A program made the position numbers and the translations under genes. DNA of 64,000 bases. Origin: Lineus longissimus. Its lineage: Eukaryota > Nemertea > Pilidiophora > Heteronemertea > Lineidae. Position 1 is the stretch's first letter, and the number at the start of each line of letters is the position of its first letter. The notes under the pieces were generated by a model. The model ran no database searches. It had not been told where the DNA came from and saw only the letters and a list, made by a program, of their open reading frames with translations. This document shows positions 38,501 to 49,300 of this stretch, piece after piece. The stretch is taken from assembly GCF_910592395.1 (NCBI RefSeq), contig NC_088308.1, positions 1,860,001-1,924,000 of the forward strand, read 5' to 3'.

Positions 38501-41500
38501 ACTCAACTTCAACATTGAGACCTACCAATATCAAGTGTTTTGCCCTGCTTTGGATCAGCATGAAGTTTGTTGTAGTTGATTGTGACTTCCGCCTTAAATC
38601 AAGAAGAGACATGTCATCAGACTGGGGAGATCTTCTAACTTTGAATTGTCAAAAATAATGTTTTTTTTGTTTTTTAATGGCAGTTTTTATTTAGCCTGGC
38701 ACTTTCCACTGGCACTGACCAGGGTCTGTCCCAAAGTACTTCATTACAACTGAATTCATTGTCATATGCATTTGGCTCTCCAAACATAGAGTTAACAGCA
38801 AGTTTTAAACGTAATGAATTCAAATGCGCTTTAGCTTTCGAAATGCAAAGTTTATCATGCACGGCAAGATAACATATGATAAATTCAATGCCGATTTGAT
38901 TGGCTTCAGCTGTGTTGGATGAGGTTTTGAGAGAAACACCTGGTGTCATCAATTGATAAGAACAATATGTGAGAGTATATTTCATTCCTGGATAGAACCA
39001 CCATATTTCAACCCCCAGTATGGGACAAACTACATAATATGTACATTGTTACAATACATGCGAATTGAAAAAATTGCAAGGGCCATAAAAGGCATAATAC
39101 CAGCTCAGTCTTATCTAGCTTTGGATATGTTGAACTCAACTTGGTGGAGATGTCCTTCACACTCCAGATTCATGAAGGTGATTTAAGGGGAAAAGCAGCC
39201 ATGATCCTTTGAAGGCATTAAGAAATGTCCCAAAGGCCACAGGAAGACCTGCCCAGCCCAAATTTACATTTGGGTGCACAAACTTAGATACAGGTATTCT
39301 AAAAGTTTACAACAGTCACCAAGTGTGTGAGTTTTACCTTGACTCCCTGTATCATCCGAGCCACTTCCACCTTGGTCCTCCCCTTGACTGACTGACCAGC
39401 AACTCCGACAATCTCATCTCCTGATGCCAGTGTCCCCTCCTTCGCAGCTGGGGTGTTATCGAACACCTGGACAACGTACAGACATGGGCATAAGGGGGCG
39501 CCACCACCAATGCTGATACCGATCAGGTTTTGGGAATCCTTCTTGAGTTTGACAGATCCTGAGGACACTGTCATGCCCCTGTGCCGATTTAAACAAGGAG
39601 AGAATATGTTAGGTTTGATTGAAGTGAAAGTGTATCCACCAAGTGATTACAGAGAACCTCACTGGAAATAAAACCACAACATTTCACACGATCTCTTCAT
39701 GCAGCGATAATCATACATGTAGCTCATCAACAAAATCATTTCTATTGACACTGTAACTATCTCCCCTATTATTTCATGTTTCCTAGGTTTGGATGGCCTA
39801 GCTTGTTTGGTTTTCTGGCTCTGCCATGTCGTATGGTTGCACAGTGTAAAACTTATATCTCAACCAAACTCGATGGGAGAGGCCCCTCGCCATATGCCTC
39901 GCTGGATAAGCATCTCGGAATACAAAACACCTTTAAATAGATCTGAACTTTACTTCACTTTGATCATACAACCACTTTCCCAAACATGCAAATGTTTACA
40001 TCACAACAAGCTTTTTGCTTTTTTATTGTAATGTCTTCCAGTTCCAATCAACTAATCAATAGTTATGGTCCAAATATGCCAGAAAATGGCTCAAGAGGCA
40101 ATGTCTGGCATCAGACCATGAAGACCTGTTGTAAAGATGTTTTGCTTTCCTGACCCCAGGTGGAGCATGCACATCTGGCAAAACCTTCCAATCTACCTAC
40201 ATTCTATTTTCCCATGGTAATGGCACATATTTATCAGTGTTAGTCAAGAAACCGTCCATATCATCCTGTTCCAAGGGGACATAGTCATGGTCATAATCCT
40301 TCTTTCTTGACATTTTAGAGCCGTGGTCACCTAGTGCAAAAAATGACCAAATATCATAGATGATGTTGAGAAAATTTCATCACAACCACAGTTCAAGCAA
40401 AGTCACCACATAATCTCTGGACTAAGACAGGCATCACACTGAATTTGATTTGATCGAATTGTTGTGCATACTCCAACAGTCCAAGTCCTTTGTGTGGTAT
40501 TCCATATGATTGTTCAGCTCCCCACTTTGCAGATGATTGCTAATACATGGGCATACAATATAGGCCTGCTGAGCGTTCCACCCTGTTATCTAATGAGCAT
40601 AGGCCTAGTAAAAGCTGATCATCCAACCATTATGCACCCAGACAGCTGCTGGTCCCATTATGATAATCACACTGTGAAAATCATTTCCGGGCCTAAATAT
40701 TCATGATAAATGCCTCGTTCTCAAGGATTCACATGCCTTGTTTAGTCATCATTATAGTAATTAGTATTAGTATACGGCACAGTGCCCACCTGGTACTTTG
40801 ATGAACTAGAATTTATCATTACAATACTATTGCTATATCGAATCATATATTTTCTTACTAGCAGTCTACTTGTACATTCAATCAAGCACAAAATAATTTT
40901 ATTTGTTTTATGTCATTTTTTTGTTACTGGACAAGTATGCTGAGCTCTGCAGTTTGCTTACAATAAACATCCTTTTTTGTCCTTTGATGGGCCAATTTCC
41001 CCCAAATAATGAGTAAATTGGTTTCCCTTCTGTACTGTAATGTTTTCCCACCAACATGATCAAGTCCTGGGGTAGTTGCCTGACATCATGATTGCCCAGA
41101 CTGTAAATGATGGTAATGATAAATGATACATGTAGTGCCCCCCCCCCTCCCCCGCACAGCTCTTCTCCACAGGTACAATACATGAAGAACCTCCCTTAGT
41201 GGACATACCTCTGTCAGCAGGACACCCCTTTACTCCCAAACACAATTGGAACCTCAACATAGTGGCACATAATAATGGCTCACCCGGCCTTGAGAGAAGG
41301 ATATTCCTTGGAAAATAAACCTCCAGGTGCAGAGTTAACATCAAGATGATATAGACAGATTACAGAAAGTTACATGCAACACGTCTGACCTCCAATCAGA
41401 TGTTCCTGGGTTTCAATTGAACCTAAAACGTCTTTTCGTCTTTTACAATTTACCCATGTTTAGAATATCAAAACGTTAGTGCTATAGCAGTAAGTAGCGT

Positions 41501-42166
41501 ATGGGCTGGCGTACCGATTTCCCCGACTCAAATACCGGTATCTATACAAAAACGGCCCAAAAACCCTAACCAATCTTAACAAACTGGAGTCCATGAGTAT
41601 AGACTCTGAATCCGGGCGCAAGCCGCAGAGAGCCGAGCGAGCGGGCCACTCCAGTCCAGAGGATATTTCGGATTTCAAGGCTTTGTGCATGCGTAATGTG
41701 CGCGTGTGTGTATGTGTGTATATGCACATGCCACTGAATCAGGTGTCAAAATGTTGTAAAAGTGTTCAGCAGTTGTTCAGGCCGGTTTAGGGGAGGGCGG
41801 AAGAAATCGTTTTGGCCTCCCTACTCACCCTAGGGCAGGCCTAGTCCCTTGGCTTGGGACCTCTGCTCTGCCTGTCATGTCTGTGGCTTCCTTCTCCTTC
41901 TTCTACCTTTTAACCCCTTACTGACCTTTGATTCAGTGGCCTGTGTGGTGTACAATTGTGACTGTTTTTACATGCATACATAAGCCAGGGTATTGTGCAT
42001 ACGTGTGTTACTGTGTGTGTGAACTTGTTAGTAGTGTAAGTTTGTATGTACGTAGGCCTTTTTTTCATGTCACTTCAAGGCATAATCAGAGAATTAAAAA
42101 ACACTCATCTGCAAAATCGGATTCAACTACTTACATTTTGTCTTCTTCTAGCTCATAGTCCATCAT
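35596..42166 (-). CDS. PICK1: PICK1 homologue (PDZ-BAR scaffold), complete in 10 coding exons
   Basis: PICK1 links PDZ-ligand receptors and kinases to curved membranes and to actin. Coding exons on the minus strand are 42135-42166, 39338-39578, 38526-38592, 38170-38259, 37752-37868, 37499-37632, 36987-37079, 36416-36516, 36177-36271 and 35596-35843. All junction phases agree, giving 405 residues; human PICK1 has 415. Exon 1 encodes MMDYELEEDK, like the acidic human N-terminus. The PDZ domain (about residues 17-100) shows NLIGISIGGG and the CPCLYVVQVF membrane and zinc-binding motif. The BAR domain follows (about 145-345), with segments such as SGTADALGLSRAILCND and SIGVREPQPTASEAF. The tail is acidic (FNDEEDEDDDEVLEV). 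The gene diverges from FBXL15 over a short shared promoter. Identity is very firm. Confidence 0.97.
37241..37469. repeat. Near-perfect inverted repeat, 103-bp arms and 23-bp spacer
   Basis: The left arm (37241-37343) and the right arm (37367-37469) are reverse complements with only a couple of mismatches, for example TTTTGTG against TTTGGTG. Both contain TCTACAATAGGGAAATGAAC and AACTTGACAGGTTGATACGG or their complements. The structure lies in a PICK1 intron and starts about 30 bases after the splice donor of the exon ending at 37499. It looks like a foldback or MITE-type element, with no coding capacity of its own. Confidence 0.93.
40201..40313 (-). CDS. PICK1: Candidate alternative first coding exon of PICK1
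   Basis: A minus-strand frame starts with ATG at 40313 and encodes MSRKKDYDHDYVPLEQDDMD and 17 further residues, ending ...WENR. It ends AT|GTAGGT, a good donor in the same phase as PICK1 exon 1 (AT|GTAAGT). Splicing to the exon at 39578 would recreate the same Met-Gly-Met-Thr junction. The acidic Asp/Tyr-rich content is similar in character to the normal N-terminus. An AG acceptor lies at 40332-40331, but entry from exon 1 would hit a stop, so it would have to be a separate first exon or be joined to another 5' exon. Transcript evidence is lacking. Confidence 0.4.
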
Positions 42167-42540
42167 GATTCAGTATTTGAACAGAAAAAGGAAAAAATAT
42201 GATGAGAAAATATTTTATTAAAGCACCGGAAGTGGTACGAAACCAACTGCGCATGCGTTCGTACCCTGACTGGTACTTTCTTGGCACTCGGAGCACGAAA
42301 TGTTTTGTGGCTTCATTATTTTTGACAAATAAAACCTATTTATTCAATTATTGCGTGTGGAAAACTGGTGAAATTCGGCAGGATTAAATTCCTCTTCAGT
42401 GCCGAAATAATTCAACAAATTTCATGTGGTTAGATCAAACTGTCTTAACTCCAACCTCTAACTTCTAAGAATTAGAATGTGTCTATTTTCATATCTTTTC
42501 TTCACAGTTTCAGTATGAGTAGGCCTAGCCTATTTGTGTA
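42167..42540. promoter_or_regulatory. Shared bidirectional promoter of PICK1 and FBXL15 (inferred)
   Basis: The two start codons point away from each other across 374 bases. The interval contains ACCGGAAGTG at 42225-42234, a full ETS/GABP-type core, and TGCGCATGCG at 42248-42257, a palindromic NRF1-type site, 13 bases apart. No TATA box is evident. Both motifs are typical of housekeeping bidirectional promoters in animals. Their use here is inferred. Confidence 0.6.
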
Positions 42541-43813
42541 ATGAATGTCAGAATGAAGTATATTTTCTATCATTCCAGTTTAAGTATGTGTACACCTTCA
42601 CTACTCGATCTTCCTTGGGAGGATGTAATTTATCGTCATATCCTTATCCACCTGGAATGGAAGGCACTTTTCAGACTGAGACAAGTCAGTAAAGAATGCA
42701 AGAACTTAGTAGAAGACTATTTTTCTGTTATTCGCGTACTGGACTTCAGTACCGATAATGCGATCATTGCCTCAAAAATAAATGCTGAGATATTTAGTCT
42801 ATTTGCTGATAAATGTCATTCTGTGAGGACACTGCTGCTGCCAGATTCAGGAGATTGGTTGACAGACGTTATTCTTGTGCCATTTTTAGAGTCAAACCCT
42901 CACTTAAAACATCTTGACTTAACTGAGTGCTCAAGTGTCGGCAATGGAAGTATGCATGCTGTGTCATTGTACTCGCACAAACTTAAGAAACTTGTGCTCA
43001 AGGATTGCCATTGGCTAAATGGTGCGGCTTTGAGTGGAATTGCCATGAGTTGCATGGAGATGGAGTATGTTGATCTGACTGGCTGCTGGACGGTCAATGA
43101 TGAGGCGTTGGTGGCACTTCTTATTCACTGTAAAAAGTAAGTGAAATATTCCACAAAAAATGAGGCTGCAACTACAAATTCTTTGATCATCCTTTTTGAT
43201 AGCCTAGAGTAAGACATGTTTCAAAAGTCTATAATATAGACTTTTGAAACATGTCTTACTTACTTACTTACTTATTTTTAACATCGGTATACAAATCAAA
43301 ACTTTTCTCTTCAGGATAAAGTGCCTCTCCATTGGCAACATCTATGGTATCACAGATAATTCAGCGCGATACCTCTCCATGTGCGGACAGCTTACTCATT
43401 TAAACATTAGGGGGTGTTGGAGAATAGGGAATGAAACAATTAGGTAAGAGGTGGTGCCTAGCATAAACAAGCCTCTCCTGGATAGCCAATGCTGCAGGCT
43501 AGACCGTCCTTCAATATTCAAAATGTGTTTTTCCCACGTCAGTATTCAAGTAGTTGTAATCTCGGGAGGGTGGTTTGCGGATGTCGACTATAAGACTTGG
43601 ACAGGGTCTTGTGCTGCAGGTGTATTAACATGTCCATGTAATCATTGTAATTAAAGCTTGTCTCCTCTTTTCAGACTTATTGCCAAATATTGTGGCAAAC
43701 TTGAATCTGTCCAACTGCGGGAGTGTACAGGGATTAATGAGGCAAGTATACAACGTCTTCGGGCTAGGAACATGAAGATAGATGTCCCTGCTATTTTCGT
43801 GAGACGACGGTAG
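42541..43813 (+). CDS. FBXL15: FBXL15 homologue, F-box and leucine-rich repeat protein, 3 exons
   Basis: FBXL15 is the substrate-recognition subunit of an SCF E3 ligase; in vertebrates it targets SMURF1 and so affects BMP signalling. Exons are 42541-43136, 43315-43443 and 43675-43813, with junctions AA|G and AG|A. All phases agree and give up to 287 residues; human FBXL15 has 300. The F-box is at about residues 20-60 (LLDLPWEDVIYRHIL, LRQVSKECKNLV). LRRs follow, such as LKHLDLTECSSVGNGSM, YVDLTGCWTVNDEALVAL and LTHLNIRGCWRIGNETIR. The end, INEASIQRLRARNMKIDV, matches the family's C-terminal RLRKRGVDIDV. The start is uncertain: a strong acceptor-like CTATCATTCCAG lies at 42567-42578, so translation could begin at the in-frame ATG at 42586 instead. 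Confidence 0.93.
43208..43260. repeat. Perfect palindrome, 26-bp arms with a 1-base centre
   Basis: AGTAAGACATGTTTCAAAAG then TCTATA on the left is followed by one A and its exact reverse complement. It lies in intron 1 of FBXL15, about 55 bases before the acceptor of exon 2, and is followed by a TTAC repeat. Confidence 0.95.
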
Positions 43814-44160
43814 CAGGTTGGAATTGAGTGACTGATGTTTGAACTGTTCAAGCAAGCTGTGATTGTGACTCTCAAGTCATCATGATGAACAAGGATACAA
43901 AGCTATTTTGATTTCCACTTAAGATTCTCTTTACCAAAAACAAATTGGTGTATGTGACAGACTTCCTTCTATCGACATGCCAAAAAGATCTACAGTGAGT
44001 GGTCAACTCAGCACTATAGCTTTGTATGTTTGTCCGCTGTGGTCATGGAAAGAAATGCGATTGGAAAGCATAATCAAATTGGGTATGTCTGTAAGTGGGT
44101 TCGATTATTGTACTCGTGATATATGTAGGTTTGTCAAATTGTGTTCAAGATTTTATTTGC

Positions 44161-44166
44161 AATAAA
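44161..44166 (+). terminator. Poly(A) signal of FBXL15 (AATAAA)
   Basis: AATAAA occurs about 350 bases after the FBXL15 stop codon, in GCAATAAAAGATG. It is the first clear signal on the plus strand after the gene. Confidence 0.6.
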
Positions 44167-44378
44167 AGATGTATTACAATGTAGTAGCATTAAAATGGTT
44201 CTTTAAAAATGTTGTTAGATCTTACTTGATATCCTACACATTCAATCTAGATTGCAATGTTGTCATAGCGGAAGGTGTTAGTGCCCATGTTGTATTTGGT
44301 CAGCAGGCATATCATGCCATCCTCCAGCCAATCAGCAATGTGGAATGTAAGAATTCGACTACTATGACCATAGTTGCG

Positions 44379-44406
44379 TTCTAATTGGACCGTAGTCCAA
44401 TTAGAA
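44379..44406. repeat. Perfect 12-bp inverted repeat with 4-base spacer
   Basis: TTCTAATTGGAC, CGTA, GTCCAATTAGAA. It lies between the convergent 3' ends of FBXL15 and STK31. Confidence 0.85.
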
Positions 44407-44773
44407 TACTCTATGTAACTACTGCTGTAACAGCCAGGGTATGACAACTAGAGTGGTTCTCTCAGGACACAAACAGATTCTGCCACAGCTTTCGACTTCA
44501 CTGCAGTGTCGAGTCAAAAACCTTTGCTCTGGCGATCAGGCATGCTTGAAGATCAAATGTTTCCGAGTCGCAACCTTTGCTTCAAGCACATGTACTCACC
44601 TGGGAAACAAGATTACTGATTCAACTCTCCCGCAATACCTTCCCATGGATACCAATCCAGTCGAGTTTTGATAATGCCCTTGGGAGAAGAGTCGTCAGAA
44701 CTGGAACATTCCCCCCCCCCCCCCCCCGACAGGAAACAACTGAATCAGAGACTTTACTCGAATGATAAGTACA

Positions 44774-44779
44774 TTTATT
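44774..44779 (-). terminator. Poly(A) signal of STK31 (AATAAA)
   Basis: TTTATT on the plus strand gives AATAAA on the minus strand, about 1.6 kb past the STK31 stop. The interval 44780-46370 shows no other gene, so it is best read as a long 3' UTR. The signal nearly meets that of the convergent FBXL15. Confidence 0.5.
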
Positions 44780-46370
44780 ACAAAATTATTTTACAGAGAA
44801 TTCAGGGTATTGACAACAACAACATTACAAGAGACCTACAAGTGAAAAAGCTTTTCAAGTTTTCATCTTCATAAAAGGAGAGACTCTAACAAAGAGACAT
44901 TGGCACTCTGACAAATATTGTCAATCCTTCTCATTAAAGGACAGAATGAAAATGCATCAATACATGTAGCAAAGTTTTTGTACTAGCCGGGTTACTCCAA
45001 CAATGCAATGAAACCAAATCAGCTGTAGACAGCGACAATGTGGGTGACCACCTCTGGCCCGCTGTTTTTCGGAACAATAGTGAACGAAAATGTGAAATTT
45101 CTATAAAATTCTATCATAAATGGAAACATTACCTGTCCAAGTCCATTTGCCGAAGAACGCAGTATCTTCGATGAACAAAGCGTAATGTAATATCAAACGG
45201 GGCAAATAATGCCAACAGTACAATGCATACTTGTCTAAATTCATATAGATTCCTATATTGGTTTAAACCCTGGTTAAACAGTTCAACATAAATGCTTTTA
45301 TAAAAAACTTAACAGAATCTTTTTGCAAAAATTTCCAAAACTATTATTTCTCTCACTCAATCTCATGCATTGTTTCCACTAAGTTGTAGTGTGAATGAAT
45401 AGAAAACACAGAACTTGACACTTGTGTAAACCTGCTGGCACATGCAATATCAAACGGATTACAATTGATCAACTTTAACTATGGTGTATATTGTAGATTA
45501 CCCTTTTGATACCAATGCATATGTTCACCAAGAAACTAACTGTAAGGCTCATGCCACACACCATGCTTGTCAGTCAAAAAGCATTCAGCATACATGTACA
45601 ACGCCAATAATCTATGCACGCCTCCACGTGTCAACAGTTGCAAAAAGTTGAACAAGTGAACTACAAATCAGCCATTTCACAAGCACACAGTGTTGGGAAT
45701 TTAATGCTACGTTTGATAAATGCTGCAGCTGAATACATGAATTAACCCACACTTTGCTGCTTGCATTCTCAGCCTCAAAAGTTGCAACCAATAGCATTGA
45801 CAGAGACCGATTCCTCACCCAGAGAGAAGCCATAGAAGTACAATGTAACCAAAATAAAAATTACCAAACAAAAAACATTGTGGCAGGTTTACGTATATCT
45901 ACTAGTGAACATTTTTACTGACATGTGTAAAGAAACTTACACCTACACAATCCACAGAAGATTCAACAAAAAACAATATTTCAGTAATTTCAATGTTCTG
46001 TGATTACATGTAAGCCAATGATAAACCTACTTGAGGGTGCAGTTACGTACCAGTACATTTGAGGTGTATATGTACACATGAGCACAAGAGCATCATTGTT
46101 ATTTCACAGAACTGAATGCCGTAAATAAATGTCGGGGATAAGTGAACACAATAAGATTCAGGAAATGGTGGTAAAGTCCTCCAAAATGAACACCTTGGGC
46201 GTGTTTGTTATGATGTCACAATCAGCGCAACCAATATTCCAAGGATTCCTCCTTTAAATTGATCACCATCAGCTCGAGTAATAAGGGATACAGTCGATAT
46301 GAATCTGAGAAAAGTCCTCGAAAAGAACAGACCAGCAACAGGAATCTGGAACATGATGTCATTTTCAAGA

Positions 46371-49300
46371 CTAAATGGACAAGTCTGGAACTTCTTCGCT
46401 TACACCTGAAAATATTGAAAATAGAGGGCACATTTAGTAGCTCCTTGAACTTTACAAAGCATTACTTCTCAGGCTGAGTTTACATACATGTAGAGTCATG
46501 TCTAACGTATCACTATAGGAATGAGCAAGTCATTTTCAAAGAGCGGGCTAAATAGGATGTAGAGTAACTCACCTTCTTCTGGTGTGTTCTCCTCAGACAC
46601 TTCCTTGCTGTCTTCACCATCATCACCATCGTCCTGCAAAAGCAAAGATCAAATAATGAACATTTTTAAGCCGGTATGAGTTTTTCTTGACAGTCGCGAA
46701 AACAAAGCCATGTGTCAAGTTTGACATTTAGTGCTCTGTTCTATGTGATGCAGGAGGAAACTGGAGACCCCGGAAGAAACATACCCTGGAAGAGATCCCT
46801 CTTTTTGTCATGAGGAGCAGTCTGATTGTGAAGAGGACTGACAATCTCGAAAGGGGACACATGGTGTTATGGTACAATGGAAGAACACTATCTCATTCAT
46901 TCAATATTACTTACATCTGTACTTGTCACTGTCGGCATATCAGCAGCTTGTGTGACCACATCAGGAATAGCCTGCGATAATCCTTCTGTCTCTGGTGGGA
47001 CATCGCTCTCATTGGACTGCTCTTCACTAGAGTCTACTAGTTCTGGTTTATCGTCATTGGGTTTGTTCTCCAATAAGTCATCTTCACCTAAAATTGGCAA
47101 GGCAAAATAGATCGATGATTGGACATTACCAGATTTTCCCAGTGTTTATGAATCGACGTACCTTCAGGCCTCAAACAGTGGGCTTCAGCAATGATCATGA
47201 CAAGAATAGACCTGGATCAATTGACCATGATGATAACTTACCCACATCACTCTCCGGCAGTGGGGTTTCAAGGGCTTCTGAGGGAGCTGTTGTGCCATCT
47301 TCAGCATCTGTTGGTTGTGACTCCGTCTCCGATACTGTTTCAATAACTGATGGTCTTGCGACTTCTGATGTGGGCGATGGTGATTTACCCCTGCAAGAAA
47401 ATGGACAACAATGTTAAACAGAACACAAACGAGCGCATTTACAATGTGTACCGGTATGTCTGTTAATGCTCTGCCAGCATAATGAAACAGATAGTTGAGT
47501 TAGGTATTTCCAAGTTTCAATACAAGTACATGTAACCTTGGCATGTTTACAATGCTGTGACATTGGATCGTGAATCTACAGTGCAAAACATACATGTAAA
47601 AATGTATTTAAAGTTTTCATGACAAAAGCTATTAACCACTTCATGCAGTTGTTATTTTGAGTGTCGAGTGGAGATCAGAATAGTTACCTTAGCTGTAAGA
47701 CATCCTTAATCTCTGTGTGCTCAGCTCTTGTTTGACACGGATTCGTGAAGTATGGCAGCGTTAACAGGTTACTGGCTGAGATACGACTGTTCGGCATTTG
47801 CATGAGAAGGTTATCAAGCATTATGCTTGTTTGCTGTGACTGGAAAAATCAATCAGTAATCTAAGAAATAACGATACCAGGTAGACTATACCGAACAGCA
47901 CACAGTCCTGGAATCGTCCAATGGGCCATCTTAATTTCATTTTCTACATTCATTTCGACCATAATAATCTCTTCCAAGGTATTTGAGTCTCTAACCTTCT
48001 TCGGTCTTGGATGTAAGATCGGCATATTTTCACTTACCCAGCCAGTGTTTTCTAGAACAGGAGTTCCATTTGGCATTGTTCGGAATGACTTTGTCGGGAA
48101 ATGCAACTGAAAAATTAAGTGTCTGAGAGATTATATCCATGGGCTAAATGTACATTTACAATGTAGATGAGAATGAGAATTGTCATCTATGACATACATG
48201 TATGTTAAGTAATCCAAATCATTGAAGGCATTTTTTCTTTGTGTTATGTTATTGGATAGAGTAAAGATCGTCTCAGAAGTTTTCAGTTTGGTTTTTTCAA
48301 TCAAGTTTAACAACTCACCATAACAAAAAGGACGCCAAAACTGAAGATATCAGCTGCCTTCGTAACCTCGATTCCAACCCGTGTTTCTGGCGCATTGAAG
48401 ATAAGACCGGTGTTGATCATGTGTAGGCTGCATGCTCTCTGGCCCTGAAGAAACAATACACAAGTGCTATGATTTATGATATGCTGGTATCCCCCCCCCC
48501 AATGGAAGTTCCAGCATGGGTTTCAAGGCAGTGACAATCCTTGCCCTTTGTAATGTCATTCAAATCATACAGCATTCAAGATTACATGAGCAAAAGTCAA
48601 GTCACTGTTGTTTGCCAGAAGCAAAGAAGTTAACCAGTAAAATCCGTTATGGCAAAAAAGCACTTACCACGGACTTGGTGAAATCAAATTCAGCCAATAT
48701 TCCATTTCCTTCATTGTCCAAGAGAATATTCTCTGTCTTGATGGCACCGTGTATGATATTGGCCTGGTGTAGAGCCGCCAGTCCGTTCAGGATCCCAAGC
48801 AGACATTTGTGTGCTGTCACTTCATCGATGGCGCCCTCTATCAACTTTGTGACGAGTGGCGTATGCTGTTTCAAGAGCAGGTAGGCCTGTCGTTTATTCT
48901 GTGGAAAGGAAAGAGAGTAAAATCGTAAGCTGCCCCCAGGAACTACATGGCGAAGGGCAAATCGAGTTGCCACCATAAGGCAGACTGGTCAACCAAGGAG
49001 AGCAAAACTGGCAAGGCTGTTTATGGCACTTGTCCTACGAGGGATGAAAGGATAACTCAAGAGAGTAAGAATTGAGCAACCTGAAACAGGCAAACTTACG
49101 CAATCAAGCACAAAGATCTTTACTTTACCTTGTGAAAAAACAGAGCTTCAATCTTCAGCAGGTTTTTATGTTTTACAGCATTGTAAGCAACGGCATTGGT
49201 AAGGAAATCGTCCTTCATGACACCAATGGTTTCATCCATGATGTATTCCTGGACACAACAAGAAATAGAGTTAATAGACTGCACTGCTGGGCACAGTATA

